DNA of 64,000 nucleotides, taken from Thermatribacter sp048814795 (GTDB taxonomy: Bacteria; Atribacterota; Atribacteria; Atribacterales; Thermatribacteraceae). Position numbers and translations under genes: made by a program. The stretch covers positions 1,488,001-1,552,000 of the forward strand of contig CP184673.1 in the NCBI GenBank assembly GCA_048814795.1, written 5' to 3'. Below the pieces are notes generated by a model. That model worked only from the letters and a program-made list of their open reading frames with translations, was not told the DNA's origin and searched no databases. Each line of letters opens with the position of its first letter. The stretch's first letter is position 1. Of this stretch, positions 58,786 to 64,000 are shown piece by piece.

Positions 58786-59808
58786 ATGAACAAAGCCAAG
58801 GTTCTTATTACTCCCAGGGTTTCTTTTGGTAAATTTTCACAGGCGGAAGAGCTTCTTCGAAAAAATGATATAGAACCTGTTTTTCCACCCTATCCACATC
58901 CTTTAACGGAAGACCAGCTGTTGGAGCTAATAGCCCCCTTTGATGCACTTATTTTTGGCCTGGAACCACTGACTGAGCGTGTTTTTGAAAAGGCAAAAAA
59001 CTTGAAGGTTGTTTCGAAACACGGAGTAGGCGTAGATAATGTGGACATTGACGCAGCTACCAAACGAGGTATCGTGGTTGCTAATGCACCAGGCACTAAC
59101 GAAAATGCAGTGGCTGAGCTGACTATCGGTTTTTTGTTTATGCTTGCCCGTCATATCGTCCAGCTATACAAAAGCTTGCAAAAAAAGCAATGGGAAAAAA
59201 TGGTGGGAATCGAGCTTGAGGGCAAAACTCTTGGTGTGCTTGGCACAGGACGCATTGGAAAAAGAGTGGCCAAAAAGGCAATGGCTCTGGGTATGCAGGT
59301 TCTGGGATATGACTTAGTCCATGATCAAGAACTTTCCAGCCATCCTCAGTTTCAGTATGTTAGTTTAGAGCAGCTTTTGCGGGAATCAGATTTTGTCACT
59401 TTACATCTTCCTTTAAGTGAAGAGACCAAGAAACTAATAAATCGCGAGAAATTAGCTTTGATGAAAGAAACGGCTTTCCTGATTAATACTGCAAGAGGGG
59501 GGATAGTTGATGAGGAAGCACTTTTCGAAATCTTAAAAAAAGGCAAAATTGCAGGTGCTGCACTGGATGTTTTCTCACAGGAACCACCTTTCAACAATCC
59601 CATTTTAGAACTTCCTAATGTTATAACCACGCCTCATATAGGCGCTGACACCAAAGAAGCAGTTAGAAATATGGATGAGGTATCGGCAAAAAATGTTATA
59701 TTGGTGCTTCAGGGGAAGCCACCCCTTCATTCGGTTAACTTTCATCTTTTGAAAAAGGAGGATACCAATGAAAGCCCTTCTCAAGACTCGCCAGGGTCCA
59801 GGTCTTGA
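58786..59808 (+). CDS. D-isomer-specific 2-hydroxyacid dehydrogenase (SerA-like)
   Basis: This 340-residue NAD-dependent dehydrogenase has LGVLGTGRIGKRVAKKAMALG as the nucleotide-binding motif (shown in part) and catalytic residues in NTARGGIVDEEAL (arginine), ALDVFSQEPPF (glutamate nearby) and TTPHIGADT (histidine). The N-terminal KHGVGVDNVDIDAATKRGI resembles phosphoglycerate dehydrogenases, but the ACT regulatory domain is absent. In this transport operon it more likely reduces or oxidises a sugar-acid intermediate. Its end overlaps the next gene by 41 bases. Confidence 0.88.
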   Translation: MNKAKVLITPRVSFGKFSQAEELLRKNDIEPVFPPYPHPLTEDQLLELIAPFDALIFGLEPLTERVFEKAKNLKVVSKHGVGVDNVDIDAATKRGIVVANAPGTNENAVAELTIGFLFMLARHIVQLYKSLQKKQWEKMVGIELEGKTLGVLGTGRIGKRVAKKAMALGMQVLGYDLVHDQELSSHPQFQYVSLEQLLRESDFVTLHLPLSEETKKLINREKLALMKETAFLINTARGGIVDEEALFEILKKGKIAGAALDVFSQEPPFNNPILELPNVITTPHIGADTKEAVRNMDEVSAKNVILVLQGKPPLHSVNFHLLKKEDTNESPSQDSPGSRS

Positions 59809-60808
59809 AATTGCCGAGATACCAACTCCTAAACCTTCCGATAACGAAGTACTCATTAAAGTCCAAAAGAGTGCTATTTGCGGATCAGACTTAAAAATTC
59901 TTCACTGGATGCCCCCGGTAAATTCCTTGATTGAAAAATTACCTTTTGTTCCGGGGCATGAATGCTCGGGCACCGTTGTGGAAGTGGGAAAAAATGTCAA
60001 AAAGTTTAAAGTCGGTGATCGAGTAGCTGTGGATACTCATATTTCCTGTGGCAAATGCTGGCAATGTTTGAACGGAAGGGCTCATACCTGTGAAAATATG
60101 CTCCTTTTTGGGCATCAGGTCAATGGATGCTTTGCAGAGTATGTTGTTGTTTCAGAAAGGGCTGTTTTTGCTCTCCCTGATGAAGTAGATTACGAAACTG
60201 GTTGTCTCTTTGAACCCATGGGTATACCTTTTCGCGCAGTAGAACGGGGAAATGTAAAGGGAGAAACCGTTTTAATAATAGGTTGTGGTCCTATAGGTCT
60301 TTTTGCGATTGCCTTTTCACGTCTTCTGGGCGCTTCACGAATTATAGCTACCGACATAAATCCCTATCGTCTGGAACTGGCCAAAAGCTTAGGCGCAGAC
60401 ATTAGCTTTAATTCCCAGCAATCTTCTTTTATAGAGGTAATCAGGGAGGCTTCTGGCTTTGAGAAAGGCCTGGGTGTGATTATCGAGGCCTCGGGTAGTG
60501 TGAAAACGCTTGAAGAAGCAATTACTGCTACCAGGGTTGGAGCAAGGGTGATGTGCATTGGCCACAGTCAAGAAGCGCTTTCCTTGAAGTTATCTCCAGA
60601 GATTGTACTGAGAGAGCTGGAAATCGTTGGGTTTTTTGGTAGAGAAATCTGGAATACCTGGGAGAAAGTATCTACCTTGGCAAAACAAAACAGTGAGTTC
60701 TTAAAGCAGGTTATCACTCATCATTTCAACATTGAAGAATATAAAAGCGCTTTTCAGGTAGCTGAAGAAGGTTCAGGAGGTAAAGTGATTTTTGATTTTG
60801 GGCAATGA
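59768..60808 (+). CDS. Zinc-dependent medium-chain alcohol dehydrogenase
   Basis: This 346-residue enzyme of the threonine/sorbitol dehydrogenase class has catalytic zinc ligands in AICGSDLKI (cysteine) and PGHECSGTVVEVG (histidine). Four structural zinc cysteines are in SCGKCWQCLNGRAHTC. The nucleotide-binding site is VLIIGCGPIGLFAIAFSRLLG (quoted in part). It probably oxidises a hydroxyl of the imported sugar or polyol. AAAGGAGG precedes the ATG even though it lies within the upstream dehydrogenase gene, which confirms the 41-base overlap. Last gene of the rightward operon. Confidence 0.92.
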   Translation: MKALLKTRQGPGLEIAEIPTPKPSDNEVLIKVQKSAICGSDLKILHWMPPVNSLIEKLPFVPGHECSGTVVEVGKNVKKFKVGDRVAVDTHISCGKCWQCLNGRAHTCENMLLFGHQVNGCFAEYVVVSERAVFALPDEVDYETGCLFEPMGIPFRAVERGNVKGETVLIIGCGPIGLFAIAFSRLLGASRIIATDINPYRLELAKSLGADISFNSQQSSFIEVIREASGFEKGLGVIIEASGSVKTLEEAITATRVGARVMCIGHSQEALSLKLSPEIVLRELEIVGFFGREIWNTWEKVSTLAKQNSEFLKQVITHHFNIEEYKSAFQVAEEGSGGKVIFDFGQ

Positions 60809-60860
60809 ACAACTTTTAATGTTTAATTAAAGAAGAAACCGCTGATTTAGTGTAACCCTG

Positions 60861-61640
60861 TTATTTAGCCAAGCACTTTTTGCAAAAAATGTTTCTGTCG
60901 CCGCTCGCTTCTATTACTTCCCCAGGTTGCACTATTAAAAATCTTTTTTCGTCCCACACTCCGTTTAAGAGGTCAGAAAGCAACTCTGTGTTGCCTCTGA
61001 CCTCCTCGAATTTCCAACCTAAGAAATTTGCACACTCTTGAGTAAATGAGCTATACTTATCGTCTACTGGAAATCCCCAGCTAATATAAATCGCTCTACT
61101 ATACTCTCTTTGCCAGTTATCCTCAAGTTGCATTAAGAAACTGGCATTTTCTTCGCCAAATTTGTCTCTAAAGATCTGATATATTAGCTCTCTGCGTTCT
61201 TTGCCAGGTTGTAAACTGTGTTCAATCCACCCTGACGAATACCAGTAGATTCCCCTGTACTTTTCAAAGTAATAGTGATATAGCTCAGAGGAACCAAGAA
61301 GCAGACTGATGCAGTCGTGCGCCCGGGGTATTATCAATGGATAGCCTTTCGAATAAATCCCTGTGGTACCGTTACTGCATAGACCATAAGCAAGTACGAT
61401 TGCATCATAGTCATACTGGAGTTCAATGCCTTCTTGTTGATAACTGAGAGTTTGGGGTGAGGTAGCATCTATCTTTTCCTGTAAGGTTTGACGTAACCTT
61501 TGAGGATCATTATGAAGACCTAAAGGGAGGAATTCCACATCACATACATTGGACGATTGCGAGGCAAGCAGGGAAACCTCGCGCCACATGGAACAACATG
61601 CCAGAACCTTAAGTCTTTTTCCGGTAATATCGTGCATCAT
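60861..61640 (-). CDS. DUF1638 family protein
   Basis: This 259-residue protein has the DUF1638 layout: an N-terminal cysteine segment (KVLACCSMWREVSLLA), DAIVLAYGLCSNGTTGIYS, and IIPRAHDCISLLLGSS. It ends with a cysteine pair, IFCKKCLAK. The conserved Cys/His residues suggest a metal or cofactor site. From general knowledge, family members recur near corrinoid/methyltransferase genes of anaerobes; the UroD/MtaA-like genes here are far away at 2461-4760. It is convergent with the dehydrogenase operon. Function unknown. Confidence 0.78.
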   Translation of the reverse strand: MMHDITGKRLKVLACCSMWREVSLLASQSSNVCDVEFLPLGLHNDPQRLRQTLQEKIDATSPQTLSYQQEGIELQYDYDAIVLAYGLCSNGTTGIYSKGYPLIIPRAHDCISLLLGSSELYHYYFEKYRGIYWYSSGWIEHSLQPGKERRELIYQIFRDKFGEENASFLMQLEDNWQREYSRAIYISWGFPVDDKYSSFTQECANFLGWKFEEVRGNTELLSDLLNGVWDEKRFLIVQPGEVIEASGDRNIFCKKCLAK

Positions 61641-61693
61641 TTCAATGTCGCTTTCTTAAAGCAGAACCGTAGTGAACCTATTAGTTGCAATTG

Positions 61694-61900
61694 TTAATTC
61701 TCTCCTTCCTCGTCAAGGGGCTCTATACAGCCAATAGGAACGCATACCTTCATCCCCATAAGGCGCAAAGATTCAGGAACGCTTCTTCCCCCGTGCTGTA
61801 CCAGTGCGACTTCTCCTCTGAGCTCCAGAAGTCTTCCTTCCCAGGGAGCAGTATGATCGCCATTGCTTTTAACCTTGACGAAACTTCCAATTGAAAACAT
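61694..61900 (-). CDS. Small SH3/KOW-like protein, unknown function
   Basis: This 68-residue protein is beta-rich. GSFVKVKSNGDHTAPWEGRLLEL resembles an SH3-like barrel (quoted in part) and GEVALVQHGGRSVPESLRL follows; a pair of cysteines occurs in KVCVPIGCIEPLDEE. ATG 61900 (MFSIGSFVKV) is chosen over an upstream ATG at 61969 because AGGGGTGAAA lies before it and the extension looks unstructured. It stands between the DUF1638 and radical SAM genes, same strand. No family recognised. Confidence 0.65.
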   Translation of the reverse strand: MFSIGSFVKVKSNGDHTAPWEGRLLELRGEVALVQHGGRSVPESLRLMGMKVCVPIGCIEPLDEEGEN

Positions 61901-62110
61901 TGTTAGAGTTTCACCCCTTGAATCTTTATTTGAAAGTATTTTACTCAATATATCGGTTTTTGTTTCCATATCTTTATAGATTTTTCGAAAAAATTCTTGT
62001 TTTTTTTCAAGTATTATTAATGATAAGCATCGCTATTTATTCCTTATCCTTCTTTCTTTTTGTGTTAAATTGAACAAAAATTTACCAAACTGTTAAGGCT
62101 CTGCTTATCT

Positions 62111-63214
62111 TCAGACCAGGAGCAGCAAATTTTCTATGGTTACCCTTTCCAATCCTGCTTTCTGAGCTGCTTTCAGACAACGCAGAGCAGTTTCTCTTCT
62201 GGTCTGTGGCAGGTCATAGAAATAAAACTGAGGTGAAAAGGCCAATAGGGTGTAGGGAATTGAGGCGTCCAGGTTGGCGATGTAACGGGCTATTTCATAT
62301 ACTTCCTCTTCCTCTACGTATCCCGGAATTAAGAGGGTACTCGCAGTCAAGAGAAGATTGTTTTCTTTTCGCCTTTTGCGCCAGCCAGCGACTCTGGCAA
62401 AATTTTCCAGGGTTTTCTGGTTAGAGAAACCAGTCAAAGCTCGGTGTAGGACATCATTAAAGGTCTTGAGGTCAAACTTAATGCATCCTCCACTCTTGGC
62501 AGAAATCTCAAAAGCCCGGCGTAGCAGGTTCTCGTTCATATTGCCACAAGTTTCAAAACAGATGCGCAGAGGAAGAAAGCGTTGTTCCGCCTCTGCTTTC
62601 TGAATTGCGAGTTGAGATAACCTAATGGCATGATGAAGCTGTGGTACGGGATCTCCTCCAAAAAAACAAATACAAGCCACCTGTCTGGTCACTTTCTCAA
62701 GTATCTCCTCTATGTTATGGAGTGGCTCCATTTTCTGAACCAGGTGATGGTAGTGCCAGTTCTGACAAAAAAGGCAGTTTAGAGAACAACCACCATAAAA
62801 TACAGCCAGATTGCAATATTTTCGCAAATTGGGCAGAGAAGGACCTTCTCTTTTTCCATAGGGGCAAACCCAGGAGGCTACGCAATTGGTCGGTAAGGGA
62901 TCATAGTACCAGTGCAGGAGCCCTTTCTGGGGATTACCAGTTAAATAGCAGAAACGATTCTTGCGGTTTTCATATAGTCCACAGTAACCACGTTCTCCAT
63001 TACGCATTGCGCATTGATGGAAACAGAAAGAGCATATTACTTTTCCTTTGTGTGGCGGCTGCTCAGGAAGACCCAGCTCTCTGCGGATCATCCAGTGTAC
63101 TCGGTCTGCTCTTTCCAGAGCTTTTTTAGGATATTGCAGGATACAATTCCTGCAAAGAGCGAGCACTTCACTTATAAATTCATCTTTGCGACCACATATT
63201 TTACAGGTTCCCAT
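62111..63214 (-). CDS. Radical SAM protein with N-terminal zinc-finger, AmrS/PflA-like
   Basis: This 367-residue protein starts with a Cys4-type finger (CKICGRKDEF and ALCRNC) and a second cysteine cluster (CSFCFHQCAMRNGERGYCG). The radical SAM cluster motif is GGCSLNCLFCQNW (C-x3-C-x2-C). ACICFFGGDPVPQLHHAI is the glycine-rich SAM-binding strand and CIKFDLKTFN a later barrel strand. It is closest in layout to AmmeMemoRadiSam and pyruvate-formate-lyase-activase-like enzymes. No AMMECR1 or Memo partner is seen in this window. An AT-rich region at 61970-62100 lies downstream. Confidence 0.83.
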   Translation of the reverse strand: MGTCKICGRKDEFISEVLALCRNCILQYPKKALERADRVHWMIRRELGLPEQPPHKGKVICSFCFHQCAMRNGERGYCGLYENRKNRFCYLTGNPQKGLLHWYYDPLPTNCVASWVCPYGKREGPSLPNLRKYCNLAVFYGGCSLNCLFCQNWHYHHLVQKMEPLHNIEEILEKVTRQVACICFFGGDPVPQLHHAIRLSQLAIQKAEAEQRFLPLRICFETCGNMNENLLRRAFEISAKSGGCIKFDLKTFNDVLHRALTGFSNQKTLENFARVAGWRKRRKENNLLLTASTLLIPGYVEEEEVYEIARYIANLDASIPYTLLAFSPQFYFYDLPQTRRETALRCLKAAQKAGLERVTIENLLLLV

Positions 63215-63219
63215 TTACC

Positions 63220-64000
63220 TTACCGCTCTTCATGATGCAAAAAAGCAAGCAGCTTCGACAAAAGATGGTGGTTAGCAGCAATAAGAGAAGTGGAAGTAGG
63301 CACCCATTCTTCTCCGTCAAGACTTTTAAACTCCCCACCAGCTTCACTCAAAATAACCAGAGAAGCAGCTATATCATAAAGAGCCACCTGAGGCTCAAAG
63401 TAAGCATCAAGACGACCGCAAGCAACATAACAAAGTTCGATCGAGGCTGACCCATAGGCTCTTAGATCATTGACTACGGGAAGAAGTCGGGCATAGAGGG
63501 AAGCACTCTTTTTTCTTAGTTCAATATCATAAGGGAAGCCAGTAGCAACCAGCGCATTGTTCAGAGTTTTCTTTTCGCCAATGCAAATTCTTTTACCATT
63601 TAAAAAAGCCCCTTTGCCCTTTTCAGCCCAAAAAGTCTCTTTTAAATCAGGTATTTGGACTACGCCAATAGTTGGTACACCACATTCGAAATAGGCAATG
63701 GACACCGAGAAAAAAGGAAGTTTATATATGAAATTACTTGTACCATCGATGGGATCAATTACCCAGGTCCTGTTTAAGTGCTCCAGAGAAACAGAACCCT
63801 CTTCACCAAAAAAGACATCATTTGGGAAGGAAGCTTTCAAGAGATTGATAATTACCTCCTGGGTTTCCAGATCCACATTGGTTACCAAATCTGCCCAACT
63901 GCTTTTTTGACGAATATTCAAAATCGATTCTTTTTTGGAAAGCAGGAGCTTCCCAATTCGTTGAGCAACTTCCAGTGCGGTTTCCAGTCTCTTCTCAGTC
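63220..64000 (-). CDS. Inositol monophosphatase family protein, partial (runs off right edge)
   Basis: The frame stays open from the stop at 63220 to the window edge, so the 5' end is missing. Upstream of the internal TTG at 63921 the residues ETALEVAQRIGKLLLSKKES continue the family N-terminus. Metal-binding motifs are LVTNVDLETQEVI, FFGEEGS, WVIDPIDGTSNFI and the late VALYDIAASLVILSEAGG. It dephosphorylates inositol-1-phosphate or related sugar phosphates using magnesium. It ends 6 bases before the radical SAM gene on the same strand. Confidence 0.92.
   Translation of the reverse strand, partial: TEKRLETALEVAQRIGKLLLSKKESILNIRQKSSWADLVTNVDLETQEVIINLLKASFPNDVFFGEEGSVSLEHLNRTWVIDPIDGTSNFIYKLPFFSVSIAYFECGVPTIGVVQIPDLKETFWAEKGKGAFLNGKRICIGEKKTLNNALVATGFPYDIELRKKSASLYARLLPVVNDLRAYGSASIELCYVACGRLDAYFEPQVALYDIAASLVILSEAGGEFKSLDGEEWVPTSTSLIAANHHLLSKLLAFLHHEER

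Overview
The window reads as chromosomal DNA of a strictly anaerobic, probably thermophilic, deep-branching bacterium living on imported small organic compounds. The evidence is a hybrid cluster protein (Hcp), an NfnAB bifurcating transhydrogenase, many TTG/GTG starts behind strong Shine-Dalgarno (SD) sites, and a very high density of ABC importers. The lineage cannot be fixed from sequence alone. Atribacterota would fit, and Thermotogota or Dictyoglomota are alternatives (inference only).

Layout. 1-1399: left-edge partial gene for an exported HEAT-like protein, with a terminator-shaped hairpin inside it. 1439-7949: leftward sugar-type ABC operon (binding protein, two permeases) followed by two UroD/MtaA-type proteins, one frameshifted, and a LacI regulator. 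8767-13561: BMP/nucleoside-type importer. 13706-18458: ribose-type importer plus a cupin of the phosphomannose isomerase kind, facing a divergent LacI regulator with candidate operators. 19731-21850: rrf2-hcp nitrosative-stress operon with a palindromic operator over its promoter. 21857-24830: decayed stretch holding a three-frame PsbP-like remnant, an intact exported PIG-L deacetylase and the debris of a D-Ala-D-Ala ligase. 24836-31991: tRNA-Leu, a lipoprotein, class II aldolase, tRNA-Val, and a thrS-methyltransferase-prmA-flavodoxin-like operon behind a five-tRNA operon.

32036-37995: nfnA-nfnB-lpdA-gcvT-gcvH-lplA, a glycine-cleavage operon without its P-protein. 38106-45399: GH130 glycosidase; a fluoride-riboswitch operon (DUF6062-like gene, crcB, DUF190); tenA; an RNase H-like gene; dut; glucan phosphorylase; cold-shock protein; lipoprotein. 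45440-52140: branched-chain amino-acid-type importer with a creatininase-family enzyme and asnS. 52406-55340: pstS-pstC-pstA without pstB. 55645-60808: second sugar/polyol importer with two dehydrogenases. 60861-64000: DUF1638 protein, small SH3-like protein, radical SAM protein and a right-edge partial inositol monophosphatase.

Recurring themes. Strong inverted repeats sit at all four junctions where a binding-protein gene precedes its membrane or ATPase genes. Two genes are broken by a single -1 slip at a homopolymer run. Three importers (both MalFG-type systems and Pst) lack a local ATPase and must use one encoded elsewhere. The best regulatory find is the fluoride riboswitch at 40481-40550, which places a DUF6062-like gene first in a fluoride-resistance operon.
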